From positions 1-50,212 of the forward strand of contig NZ_BMRZ01000026.1 of the NCBI RefSeq assembly GCF_014648895.1: DNA of 50,212 nucleotides, in the 5' to 3' direction. The notes beneath the pieces were generated by a model. The model was not told the DNA's origin. It saw only the letters and a program-made list of their open reading frames with translations, and ran no database searches. Position numbers and translations under genes: made by a program. The stretch comes from Streptomyces tanashiensis. GTDB taxonomy: Bacteria > Actinomycetota > Actinomycetes > Streptomycetales > Streptomycetaceae. Positions 1 to 7,868 of the stretch are shown piece after piece (position 1 is the first letter of the stretch; each line of letters starts with the position of its first letter).

Positions 1-2077
1 GCAGCTGCATCTGCCCCGAGCCGAACAGCTCGCCGACGGTCTTCATGCCGTCGAGGAGGATCTCGTTGACGATCTCCAGGGCCGGCCGCTCGGCCAGGGC
101 CTCGTCGAGGTCGGCCTCCAGGCCGTTCTTCTCGCCGTCGACGATCCGCCGCTTGAGGCGCTCGTCCAGTGGCAGCGCGAGGAGCTCCTCCGCCTTGCCG
201 GCCTTGAGGGACTTCGCCGTCGCGCCCTCGAAGAGCTCCAGGAGCCTCTGGAGCGGGTCGTAGCCCTCCCGCCGCCGGTCGTGGATCAGGTCGAGTGCGA
301 CCTCGACCTGCTCCGGCTCCAGGCGGGCGATGGGCAGGATCTTCGACGCGTGGACGATCGCCGAGTCCAGGCCCGCCTTCACGCACTCGTCGAGGAAGAC
401 CGAGTTGAGGACGATCCGGGCGGCCGGGTTGAGACCGAAGGAGATGTTCGACAGGCCCAGGGTCGTCTGCACGTCCGGGTGGCGGCGCTTCAGCTCGCGG
501 ATCGCCTCGATCGTGGCGATGCCGTCCTTCCGCGACTCCTCCTGGCCCGTGCAGATCGTGAAGGTGAGGGTGTCGATCAGGATGTCCGACTCCCTGATCC
601 CCCAGTTGCCCGTGAGGTCCTCGATGAGGCGCTCGGCGATCGCGACCTTGTGATCGGCCGTCCTCGCCTGCCCCTCCTCGTCGATCGTCAGCGCCATCAG
701 CGCCGCGCCGTGCTCCTTCGCGAGCGCCGTGACCTGCGCGAAGCGGGACTCGGGTCCGTCGCCGTCCTCGTAGTTGACCGAGTTGACGACGGCCCGGCCG
801 CCGAGCTTCTCCAGACCGGCCCGCAGCACCCCCACCTCGGTGGAGTCGAGGACGATCGGCAGGGTGGAGGCCGTCGCGAAGCGGCCGGCGAGCTCCTCCA
901 TGTCGGCGACGCCGTCGCGGCCCACGTAGTCCACGCAGAGGTCGAGCAGGTGCGCGCCCTCGCGGATCTGGTCGCGTGCCATCTCGACGCAGTCGTCCCA
1001 GCGGCCTTCGAGCATGGCCTCGCGGAACTTCTTCGAACCGTTGGCGTTCGTCCGCTCGCCGATCGCCAGGTACGAGGTGTCCTGCCGGAACGGCACATGG
1101 CTGTACAGGGAGGACGCGCCGGGCTCCGTGACCGGGTGCCGGTCGAGGACGGCCGCGCCCCGCACCCGCTCCACGATCTGCCGCAGGTGCTCCGGGGTCG
1201 TCCCGCAGCAGCCGCCGACCAGGGCCGGGCCGTACTCCCGTACGAACTGCTCCTGGGCGTCGGCCAGTTCGGCCGGCGACAGCGGATAGTGGGCACCGTC
1301 CGAGGTCAGCACCGGCAGGCCCGCGTTCGGCATGACCGAGATCGGGATCCGGGCGTGCCGGGAGAGGTGCCGCAGGTGCTCGGCCATCTCCACCGGGCCC
1401 GTGGCGCAGTTCAGGCCGATCATGTCGATGCCGAGCGGCTCCAGGGCCGTCAGCGCGGCCCCGATCTCCGAGCCGAGCAGCATCGTGCCCGTCGTCTCCA
1501 CCGTGACCTGCACGATCACCGGCAGGTCCACGCCGACCCAGTCCAGGGCCCGGCGGGCGCCGATGACGGCCGCCTTCGTCTGGAGCAGGTCCTGCGAGGT
1601 CTCGATGAGCAGGGCGTCCGCGCCGCCCCGGATCAGGCCTTCCGCGTTCTGCTGGAAGGCGTCCCGGAGGGGCTCGTACGTGACGTGCCCGAGGGTCGGC
1701 AGCTTCGTCCCGGGCCCCATGGAGCCGAGGACCCAGCGGGGGCGCCCGTCGGCGGCCGTGTGGGCGTCGGCGGAGGCGCGGGCGATCCGGGCGCCGGACT
1801 CGGACAGCTCGTACACCTGGTTCTCGATGCCGTACTCGGCGAGCGCGGCCAGGTTCGCCCCGAAGGTGTTGGTCTCCACGCAGTCCACGCCGACCGAGAA
1901 GTAGGCGTCGTGGACGGAGGCGACGATGTCGGGGCGCGTGAGGTTGAGGATCTCGTTGCAGCCCTCCAGGTTCCGGAAGTCGTCCATCGACGGGTCGGCG
2001 GCCTGGAGCATGGTGCCCATCGCCCCGTCGGCGACGACGACCCGCGTCGCGAACTCCTCCCGCAGGGAACGCCTCAT
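1..2077 (-). CDS. metH: Cobalamin-dependent methionine synthase, N-terminal 692 codons (cut by window edge)
   Basis: Transfers a methyl group from methyl-tetrahydrofolate through cobalamin to homocysteine, making methionine in the cytosol. The visible part holds an N-terminal homocysteine-binding barrel beginning with VVVADGAMGTMLQ and carrying the zinc motif GGCCGTTPEH near residue 290, then a pterin-binding barrel from IGERTNANGSKKF near residue 340, then the start of the cobalamin cap region (DILLDGMKTVGELFGSGQM). The open end at base 1 fits the rest of a roughly 1,170-residue MetH lying outside. Its ATG overlaps the stop of the adenosine kinase gene (ATGA), so it is translationally coupled as the last visible gene of the biosynthetic operon. 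Whether it is the only metH of the genome cannot be told here. Confidence 0.95.
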   Translation of the reverse strand, partial: MRRSLREEFATRVVVADGAMGTMLQAADPSMDDFRNLEGCNEILNLTRPDIVASVHDAYFSVGVDCVETNTFGANLAALAEYGIENQVYELSESGARIARASADAHTAADGRPRWVLGSMGPGTKLPTLGHVTYEPLRDAFQQNAEGLIRGGADALLIETSQDLLQTKAAVIGARRALDWVGVDLPVIVQVTVETTGTMLLGSEIGAALTALEPLGIDMIGLNCATGPVEMAEHLRHLSRHARIPISVMPNAGLPVLTSDGAHYPLSPAELADAQEQFVREYGPALVGGCCGTTPEHLRQIVERVRGAAVLDRHPVTEPGASSLYSHVPFRQDTSYLAIGERTNANGSKKFREAMLEGRWDDCVEMARDQIREGAHLLDLCVDYVGRDGVADMEELAGRFATASTLPIVLDSTEVGVLRAGLEKLGGRAVVNSVNYEDGDGPESRFAQVTALAKEHGAALMALTIDEEGQARTADHKVAIAERLIEDLTGNWGIRESDILIDTLTFTICTGQEESRKDGIATIEAIRELKRRHPDVQTTLGLSNISFGLNPAARIVLNSVFLDECVKAGLDSAIVHASKILPIARLEPEQVEVALDLIHDRRREGYDPLQRLLELFEGATAKSLKAGKAEELLALPLDERLKRRIVDGEKNGLEADLDEALAERPALEIVNEILLDGMKTVGELFGSGQMQL

Positions 2078-3057
2078 GTGAGCCCCCTCAGATGGGTGAC
2101 GAGCGTCGCCGTGCAGCCGACGCCGTACGTCGTCCTGATCCGGTCCAGGAGGGAGTCCCGGTGCAGCCGGTACTCCTGCGTCCCCACGGAGTCGAGGACG
2201 GTCGCCGCGACCGCGCAGCCCAGCTGCGCCGCGCACCGCTCGGGCACGCCCCACAGCGTCCCCGCGAGGAACCCGGAGCGGAACGCGTCCCCGACGCCGG
2301 TCGGGTCGACGACCGCGGGGACCTCCACCGCCGGCACCGCCAGCGGGCCGCGGCCCTCGCCGCGGATGCGGACGCCCGCCTCGCCGTGGGTGGTGACCCA
2401 GGTGCCGACGCGCCGCAGCACCTCCCCCTCGGTCCAGCCGGACTTCTCCAGGAGGAGAGCCGTCTCGTACTCGTTGGTGAACAGGAACCGGGCCCCGTCC
2501 ACCAGTTCCCGCACCTCCCCCCCGTCGAGCCGCGCCAGCTGCTGCGACGGATCGGCGGCGAAGGGGATCCCCAGGTCACGGCAGGCGCGGGTGTGCCGGA
2601 GCATGGCCTCGGGGTCGTCCGGGGAGACCAGGACCAGTTCCAGCCGGCCGGTGCGCGCCACGACCTCGCGGAGGTCGATCTCGCGCGCCTCGGCCATCGC
2701 CCCCGCGTAGAAGGTGGCGATCTGGTTCTGGTCCCGGTCGGTGGTACAGACGAAGCGGGCGGTGTGGAGCGACGCGCTGACGCGCACCGAGTCGGTGTCC
2801 ACACCGTGGTCCTTCAGCCAGACCCGGTACGGCTCGAAGTCGGCGCCGACCGCGCCGACGAGGGCGGGCCGCAGGCCGAGGACACCGAGCCCGAAGGCGA
2901 TGTTCGCTGCCACTCCGCCGCGCCTGACCTCCAGGTTGTCGGCGAGGAACGACAGGGAGACCCGGTCGAGCCGGTCGGCGAGCAGCTGCTCGCTGAACCG
3001 GCCGGGGAAGGTCATCAGATGGTCGGTCGCGATGGATCCCGTGACAGCGATACGCAT
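2074..3057 (-). CDS. adoK: Adenosine kinase (PfkB/ribokinase fold)
   Basis: Predicted to phosphorylate adenosine to AMP, removing the adenosine released when S-adenosylhomocysteine is hydrolysed and so pulling the methyl cycle forward. The 327-residue protein starts MRIAVTGSIATDHLMTFPGR, closely resembling the remembered start of mycobacterial adenosine kinase. It has the PfkB N-terminal glycine motif RRGGVAANIAFGLGVLG and the C-terminal signature DPTGVGDAFRSGF with the catalytic Asp of GVGD. It follows metK by 3 nt and overlaps metH by an ATGA junction. Other PfkB sugar kinases are possible on fold alone, but the N-terminal match and the metK-metH context make adenosine the best substrate. 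No S-adenosylhomocysteine hydrolase lies in the window. Confidence 0.88.
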   Translation of the reverse strand: MRIAVTGSIATDHLMTFPGRFSEQLLADRLDRVSLSFLADNLEVRRGGVAANIAFGLGVLGLRPALVGAVGADFEPYRVWLKDHGVDTDSVRVSASLHTARFVCTTDRDQNQIATFYAGAMAEAREIDLREVVARTGRLELVLVSPDDPEAMLRHTRACRDLGIPFAADPSQQLARLDGGEVRELVDGARFLFTNEYETALLLEKSGWTEGEVLRRVGTWVTTHGEAGVRIRGEGRGPLAVPAVEVPAVVDPTGVGDAFRSGFLAGTLWGVPERCAAQLGCAVAATVLDSVGTQEYRLHRDSLLDRIRTTYGVGCTATLVTHLRGLT

Positions 3058-3060
3058 GGG

Positions 3061-4269
3061 TCAGGCCTCCGCCGCCTTCTTCAGGGCCTCCACGCGGTCC
3101 GTGCGCTCCCAGGTGAACTCGGGGAGCTCGCGGCCGAAGTGGCCGTACGCCGCGGTCGCCGCGTAGATCGGCCGCTTGAGGTCCAGGTCTCGGATGATCG
3201 CCGCCGGCCGCAGGTCGAAGACGGCCGACACGGCTTCCTGGATCCTCTCGTCCGGCAGGGTGCCGGTGCCGAAGGTCTCCACGAAGAGGCCGACCGGCTC
3301 CGCCTTGCCGATCGCGTACGCGACCTGCACCTCGCAGCGGCGGGCGAGACCGGCCGCGACGACGTTCTTCGCGACCCAGCGCATCGCGTACGCGGCCGAG
3401 CGGTCCACCTTCGACGGGTCCTTGCCGGAGAAGGCGCCGCCGCCGTGCCGGGCCATCCCGCCGTACGTGTCGATGATGATCTTCCGGCCGGTGAGTCCGG
3501 CGTCGCCCATCGGGCCGCCGATCTCGAAGCGCCCGGTCGGGTTGACCAGCAGCCGGTAGCCGTCGGACTCCAGGCTGACGCCCTCCTCGACGAGCTGCTT
3601 CAGGACGTGCTCGACGACGTACTCGCGGACGTCCGGGGTCAGCAGGCCCTCGACGGAGATGTCGGCCGCGTGCTGCGAGGAGACGACGACCGTGTCGAGG
3701 CGGACCGGGCGGTCCCCGTCGTACTCGATGGTGACCTGCGTCTTGCCGTCGGGGCGCAGGTACGGCACGGTGCCGTCCTTGCGGACCTCGGTGAGCCGCC
3801 GCGACAGGCGGTGGGCGAGCGCGATCGGCAGCGGCATCAGCTCGGCCGTGTCGTCGCAGGCGTAGCCGAACATCAGGCCCTGGTCGCCGGCGCCCTGGGC
3901 CGCCAGCTCGTCGTCCGCGCCCTCCACGCGGGCCTCGTGCGCGGTGTCGACGCCCTGCGCGATGTCCGGCGACTGGGCGCCGATGGACACCGACACGCCG
4001 CAGGAGGCGCCGTCGAAGCCCTTCGCGGAGGAGTCGTAGCCGATGTCGAGGACGGCCTCGCGCACCAGCTGGGCTATCGGCGCGTACGCGGAGGTGGTGA
4101 CCTCGCCGGCGATGTGGACCTGACCGGTGGTGATCAGGGTCTCCACGGCGACCCGGGAGTGGGGGTCCTCGGCGAGCAGCGCGTCGAGGACGGTGTCGCT
4201 GATCCGGTCGGCGATCTTGTCGGGGTGGCCCTCGGTCACGGACTCCGAGGTGAAGAGGCGGCGGCTCAT
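3061..4269 (-). CDS. metK: S-adenosylmethionine synthetase
   Basis: Makes S-adenosylmethionine from methionine and ATP. The 402-residue sequence has family-typical length and motifs: TESVTEGHPDKIADRISD-type N-terminus (here SESVTEGHPDKIADRISD), the ATP-binding motif GAGDQGLMFGYACDDT near residue 135 and the glycine-rich GGGAFSGKDPSKVDRSAAY near residue 275. Its ATG overlaps the stop of the carrier-protein gene by ATGA, so it is cotranslated with the biosynthetic genes. A metK inside such an operon suggests local supply of methyl donor for the two methyltransferases upstream. It could be a second metK or the genome's only copy; the window cannot decide. Confidence 0.96.
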   Translation of the reverse strand: MSRRLFTSESVTEGHPDKIADRISDTVLDALLAEDPHSRVAVETLITTGQVHIAGEVTTSAYAPIAQLVREAVLDIGYDSSAKGFDGASCGVSVSIGAQSPDIAQGVDTAHEARVEGADDELAAQGAGDQGLMFGYACDDTAELMPLPIALAHRLSRRLTEVRKDGTVPYLRPDGKTQVTIEYDGDRPVRLDTVVVSSQHAADISVEGLLTPDVREYVVEHVLKQLVEEGVSLESDGYRLLVNPTGRFEIGGPMGDAGLTGRKIIIDTYGGMARHGGGAFSGKDPSKVDRSAAYAMRWVAKNVVAAGLARRCEVQVAYAIGKAEPVGLFVETFGTGTLPDERIQEAVSAVFDLRPAAIIRDLDLKRPIYAATAAYGHFGRELPEFTWERTDRVEALKKAAEA

Positions 4270-4517
4270 GCCTGGGCCTCCGCCGGGGTCTTGAAGAAGT
4301 GCTGCTCGATGGCGCCGAGGGTGCGGATGGAGTCGACCTCCAGGGTCTCCATCTGGATGGCGGTGCCGCTCTCCTGCTCCAGGAGGAAGACGAACTCGAC
4401 GAAGGACAGCGAGTCGATGAGCCGGTTCTCGATCAGGTCCAGGTCGGACGCGATGTCGTCGCGCTCGGGGTGACGCTCGAGGATCCAGTTCTTCACCGTC
4501 TGCAGGCCGTCGGCCAT
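4266..4517 (-). CDS. Free-standing acyl/peptidyl carrier protein
   Basis: An 83-residue acidic carrier protein. Ser36 in LIDSLSFVEFVF is the predicted phosphopantetheine attachment site; the surrounding DSLSFVE replaces the more usual DSL. A clear Shine-Dalgarno (AAGGAG) sits 7-8 nt before the ATG. It lies directly between the AcpS gene and metK, two genes after the amino acid:carrier-protein ligase gene. Ligases of that kind load a single small amino acid on a free carrier protein, so this protein probably holds the amino-acyl thioester on which the N-oxygenase and methyltransferases act. That role is inferred from context; the sequence itself only shows the carrier fold. Confidence 0.92.
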   Translation of the reverse strand: MADGLQTVKNWILERHPERDDIASDLDLIENRLIDSLSFVEFVFLLEQESGTAIQMETLEVDSIRTLGAIEQHFFKTPAEAQA

Positions 4518-4531
4518 GGTTGCTCTCCTTG

Positions 4532-4978
4532 TTAGCTACTGCTGGATACGTAGGGGGTGGGGGCGATGATCGGCGCGGCGACCGCGACCGCGTAGTCCAC
4601 GTCGTGGCTGATGGACACGGTGATCTCGGTGATGCCGGACTCCGCCGCCATCTCGGCGGCCGCCCGGTGCAGCTCCACGAGCGGCCAGCCGCCCTCGGAG
4701 CGCCGCACGACGATGTCCGGCCACGGCAGGAACCTGCCTCTGACCCGTAAGGTCTTGAACGCCGCTTCCTTCGCCGCGATCCGCCCGCACAGGCTCAGGA
4801 CGTCGAGCCCCGAGGAGGTACGGCAGTCGGCGAGCTCGCCGGGAGTGAGCATCCGCTCGAAGAACCGCTCCCCGTACTGGGCGAGGAGCCTGCGGACACG
4901 GTTGACGGACACGATGTCCATGCCGAGGTTCGCCCACCCCAGGCCGCCCGCCGGCGGGGCGGCGGGACGGGCCGGCAC
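4532..4978 (-). CDS. Holo-ACP synthase type phosphopantetheinyl transferase
   Basis: Transfers 4'-phosphopantetheine from CoA to a carrier protein serine. The 148-residue protein has the AcpS pattern: a first strand with NLGMDIVSVNRV (Asp21 as predicted magnesium ligand), the helix motif GRIAAKEAAFK (Glu71 second ligand, Lys75), and the C-terminal ISHDVDYAVAVA. The GTG at 4978 is preferred because the later ATG at 4921 would cut the first beta strand; the GTG follows the ligase stop by 1 nt. The N-terminal extension is Ala/Pro-rich. Placed between the ligase and the carrier protein, it is probably dedicated to this pathway, while the housekeeping AcpS would be elsewhere. Confidence 0.9.
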   Translation of the reverse strand: MPARPAAPPAGGLGWANLGMDIVSVNRVRRLLAQYGERFFERMLTPGELADCRTSSGLDVLSLCGRIAAKEAAFKTLRVRGRFLPWPDIVVRRSEGGWPLVELHRAAAEMAAESGITEITVSISHDVDYAVAVAAPIIAPTPYVSSSS

Positions 4979-4979
4979 G

Positions 4980-5867
4980 TCAGATCACCGGCCCGGCCGC
5001 GCCGCTCGCGCCGGCCGACGCCCCTCGGGAGGCGTCGAGCACCGCCTGGGTGGCGGACTCCCAGCTGCCGTGGCGGCGGGTCAGCGCCGACAGCCATCGC
5101 TCCAGGCCGAAGGCGACGCAGCTGGTGAAGGCCGGTCCGCCGGTCGACGCCAGCGTGATGTCGCAGCGGTCGCCGAAGAAGTTCCGGTGCGTGTTGACCG
5201 AGGCGATCGCCAGGTCCTCGTACAGGAACTCGTACTTCACCGGCGTGAGCCGCTGGAGGACCGCCTTGGAGCTGCCCTTGTCGAAGAAGGGGTCGCAGGC
5301 CGCCTCCCGGCGCAGCGGCAGGTCGAGCGCCGCCGCGAAGGACTGGATGCGGGTGGTGAACTCGGCGAGGTGGTTCTCGGCGTGCTCGCGGCCGCCGATG
5401 GCCACGATCTCCCGCATGCGGAAGCCGAGCTGGCGCCGCATGCCCTCGTAGTGCGTCTCCTTGCGGAAGCACCAGGAGCAGATCGTGACGAGGGTGTCGT
5501 CGGCGACCTGGGTGCCCTGGTGGGTCAGGTAGACGGCGTAGCAGGACGCCGAGGGCAGTCCGAGCGCGGCGGGTTCGAGTGCGTCGCTCGGGAAGCGGCC
5601 GGCGGTGGTGTCGAAGGGGGTGGTCGCGCGGCGCTCCAGGTCGAGCGGGGCGGCGACGACGGCCTGGTGGGGGAAGTTGTCGTAGTAGTCGAGCTTGGCC
5701 AGGTCGGCGGCCGGGAGCAGCGGGGGCATGGTCATGGGGCGGGCGCCCGCTGCCACTCCCCAGCCCTCGAAGGTGTCGTCGAGGAGCCGCAGCAGGCGGG
5801 TCCCCTCCGGGCCGAGGGCGGGCAGGCCCCTCGTGTCCCCGATGCTCTCGGGGGTCGTCACGGTCAT
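4980..5867 (-). CDS. Amino acid:[carrier protein] ligase, atypical SerRS-like
   Basis: Belongs to the class II aminoacyl-tRNA-synthetase-like family lacking the tRNA-binding arm, which activates a small amino acid with ATP and loads it on a carrier protein. The 295 residues correspond to a bare catalytic core. A class II motif-2-like stretch CSWCFRKE...GFRMREIVAIGG lies at residues 130-159 and a motif-3-like GLERW at 254-258. Cys109, Glu153 and Cys250 sit where the atypical SerRS-like enzymes hold their catalytic zinc. Known members of the family load glycine or alanine; the substrate here cannot be read. It is placed beside AcpS and the carrier-protein gene, its likely partner. A tRNA-charging role is unlikely because the N-terminal coiled-coil arm is absent. 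Confidence 0.87.
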   Translation of the reverse strand: MTVTTPESIGDTRGLPALGPEGTRLLRLLDDTFEGWGVAAGARPMTMPPLLPAADLAKLDYYDNFPHQAVVAAPLDLERRATTPFDTTAGRFPSDALEPAALGLPSASCYAVYLTHQGTQVADDTLVTICSWCFRKETHYEGMRRQLGFRMREIVAIGGREHAENHLAEFTTRIQSFAAALDLPLRREAACDPFFDKGSSKAVLQRLTPVKYEFLYEDLAIASVNTHRNFFGDRCDITLASTGGPAFTSCVAFGLERWLSALTRRHGSWESATQAVLDASRGASAGASGAAGPVI

Positions 5868-5907
5868 GGTCGGTGCACCTCTCGGTAGGGAGGTTCCAGG
5901 GAGGGGC

Positions 5908-6801
5908 TCAGACGACGGGCAGGGTGTCGTCGGAGAAGATCCCGGTCTTGAGGAAGAAGGAGAGCGGCTTGCGGATCGCCTTGCGCTCGTGCGGGCGGCG
6001 GCTCTCGTCGGCGACCAGGGCGTTGCGCAGGGCCAGCGGGTCGGCGATGCCGGCGTCGCGGTAGACGTGCGGGTTGTAGAGGGAGTTGATGCTGTAGACG
6101 ACGTACCGCTTGAGGTACGCCTCGACCTCGCGGACCCGCTCGGCGCTCACGGCCTGGCACATCCGCTGGAACAGCAGGGAGACCAGCTCGCGCCCGAAGG
6201 CGATGTGGCGGGACTCGTCCTGGTGGTGGATGCGGTTGACCTCGCGGATGGTGTGGCAGAGGGAGGTGTCCTTCGCCATCCGGGAGTTGTAGTGGTCGAC
6301 GAGCTCCTCGAAGAAGAGGATGCGGGTGAAGACGAGGAAGTTCTCGACCTCGGGCTCCCAGGCGGCGTCGGCGCGCATGGCGGTGGAGCCGTAGATCTTG
6401 TGGCCGTAGCGCCGGCAGAACTCGGAGAAGAACCACATGTGTTCGTTCTCCTCACCGATGAAGTGGTGGAAGAAGTCCGAGGGGACCTCGAAGCCCGGCA
6501 TGTGGATGCGGCCGACGACCTCGATGAGGAGTTCGCGGATGCCGTGCACGTTGAGGCTGTAGAAGTTGATGGACTCCCACTTCGAGAGGCGCTGAAGCGT
6601 TTCCTCGCCGAGGGTGTCGTAGTGCTCGGTGCCGTGGACGGTGAGCAGCTCCGGCGTCATCCAGAAACGGTTCTCCTCCAGCGTCTCGGGCCACTGGAAG
6701 GTCTGGTACGGGTTGTAGTAGTCCTCGACCGAGCGCTCGCTGAGACGCTCCAGGACCTCCATGAAGCGGTCGGTGACGGGCAGGGGGGCGGTGACGCCCA
6801 T
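5908..6801 (-). CDS. AurF/CmlI-type non-haem diiron N-oxygenase
   Basis: Predicted cytosolic diiron monooxygenase of the family that oxidises amines to hydroxylamine, nitroso or nitro groups. The 297-residue protein carries candidate iron ligands in AurF-like order: Glu90, the pair Glu118-x2-His121 (GEENEH), Glu165 or Glu166 (FFEEL), and His192-x3-Glu196-x2-His199 (HHQDESRH). The last two spacings match AurF as I recall it. A strong AAGGAG ribosome site precedes the ATG. In-frame sequence further upstream belongs to the neighbouring methyltransferase region and is not a real extension. Context suggests a carrier-protein-bound amino acid rather than a free aryl amine as substrate. This is the best candidate for the chemistry-defining enzyme of the operon. 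Confidence 0.85.
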   Translation of the reverse strand: MGVTAPLPVTDRFMEVLERLSERSVEDYYNPYQTFQWPETLEENRFWMTPELLTVHGTEHYDTLGEETLQRLSKWESINFYSLNVHGIRELLIEVVGRIHMPGFEVPSDFFHHFIGEENEHMWFFSEFCRRYGHKIYGSTAMRADAAWEPEVENFLVFTRILFFEELVDHYNSRMAKDTSLCHTIREVNRIHHQDESRHIAFGRELVSLLFQRMCQAVSAERVREVEAYLKRYVVYSINSLYNPHVYRDAGIADPLALRNALVADESRRPHERKAIRKPLSFFLKTGIFSDDTLPVV

Positions 6802-6824
6802 GATGCGACTCCTTGGGAAGGGGA

Positions 6825-7868
6825 CTACGGCCGGACTTCGTAGACCGCGTTGACCGCGGTCTCGGTGGCGCGCCGCCAGCGGGTGAAGCCGGCCTCCTCG
6901 GCGATGCCGCGGAAGGCCTTCTCGCCGGAGTGGTTGCCGAGGGCGTGCGGGCCGCGCTGCGCGACCGCGACCGGCAGGCACATCACGGCGGACAGGGCCA
7001 TGAACATGCGGGCGGCGGGGGTCTGCGTGTCGATGTCCTGCGGGGAGACGTTGGACTCGACGAGCATCCAGGTGCCGTCCGCGTCCAGGGACTTGTGGAC
7101 GTGCTGGGCGGCGGCGACCGGGTCGCCCATGTCGTGCAGGGCGTTGAAGAAGCACACCAGGTCGTAGCCGGAGCCCGGGTAGTCGTCGGCGGAGGCGACC
7201 TCGAAGACGACCCGGTCGGAGAGGCCGGCCTCCTCGGCGAGCTCCCGCGCGATCGAGATGGCCTCCTCGGAGTAGTCGAAGCCGTGGACGGTGGCGTTCG
7301 GGAAGGCCTTCGCGATGAGGAGGGTGGTGTGGCCGACACCGCAGCCGACGTCCGCGACGGTGCCGCCGGCGGCGAGCTTGCCGGTGACCTCGTGCAGGGC
7401 GGGCAGCCAGTCGGCGACGAGCTTGTGCTCGTACGTGGGCTGGAAGAAGGAGCCCATGCCGGTGTCGAGGGCCGCGTCGTGCTCGGCCCAGCCGACGCCG
7501 TCGCCGGTGCGGTACGCCTCGACGAGCAGGTCCTCGGTCGCGTACAGCGCCTTGAGGGCGGTGAAGAACCCGGCGGCGTAGGTGACGGCCTTCGGGTCGG
7601 CGAGGACCTCGACGTGGTCGGCGGGGAGCGTGTACGTGCGGGAGCTGGGGTGCCGCTCGACGTACCCGGCGGAGAGCTGGGCGTGCAGCCACTCCTCGAT
7701 GTACCGCTCGTTCGTGCCGGTCGCCGCCGCGAGCTGCCCGGCGGTGAGCGGTCCCTGCGCGGCCAGCGCCCGGTAGAGGCCGAGGCGCTCGCCGAGGGCG
7801 ACGGTCAGGCCGCGGACGGCCGCGCCCGCGTCGGTGATGACCCGCTGGTGGAAGTCGTGGGCGCTCAT
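6825..7868 (-). CDS. Class I SAM-dependent methyltransferase with N-terminal winged-helix region
   Basis: A 347-residue methyltransferase. The first 90 residues look like the winged-helix dimerisation region seen in small-molecule O-methyltransferases (LTAGQLAAATGTNERYIEEW). The SAM-binding motif I is VADVGCGVGHTT near residue 175, followed by the acidic strand end GFDYSEEAIS. The C-terminal PHALGNHSGEKAF and the overall length resemble the mycobacterial Rv2258c-like group, whose substrates are poorly known. It overlaps the next methyltransferase gene by ATGA and ends 23 nt before the diiron oxygenase gene. An O-methylation of an N-oxidised intermediate is possible, but the substrate is not readable. 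Confidence 0.88.
   Translation of the reverse strand: MSAHDFHQRVITDAGAAVRGLTVALGERLGLYRALAAQGPLTAGQLAAATGTNERYIEEWLHAQLSAGYVERHPSSRTYTLPADHVEVLADPKAVTYAAGFFTALKALYATEDLLVEAYRTGDGVGWAEHDAALDTGMGSFFQPTYEHKLVADWLPALHEVTGKLAAGGTVADVGCGVGHTTLLIAKAFPNATVHGFDYSEEAISIARELAEEAGLSDRVVFEVASADDYPGSGYDLVCFFNALHDMGDPVAAAQHVHKSLDADGTWMLVESNVSPQDIDTQTPAARMFMALSAVMCLPVAVAQRGPHALGNHSGEKAFRGIAEEAGFTRWRRATETAVNAVYEVRP

Noticed and set aside
281..2710. 809-codon open frame on the plus strand
   Set aside because: Antisense to metH and adoK, which have clear family motifs; low-complexity Arg/Val/Gly/Asp translation typical of GC-rich shadow frames.
4980..5867. Second seryl-tRNA synthetase (as in valanimycin-type pathways)
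   Set aside because: At 295 residues it lacks the N-terminal tRNA-binding arm and lies beside a free carrier protein.
5908..6801. Assignment of the N-oxygenase as CmlI of a chloramphenicol cluster
   Set aside because: Its neighbours are a carrier-protein loading module and methyltransferases; no chloramphenicol NRPS, shikimate-branch or halogenase genes are present.
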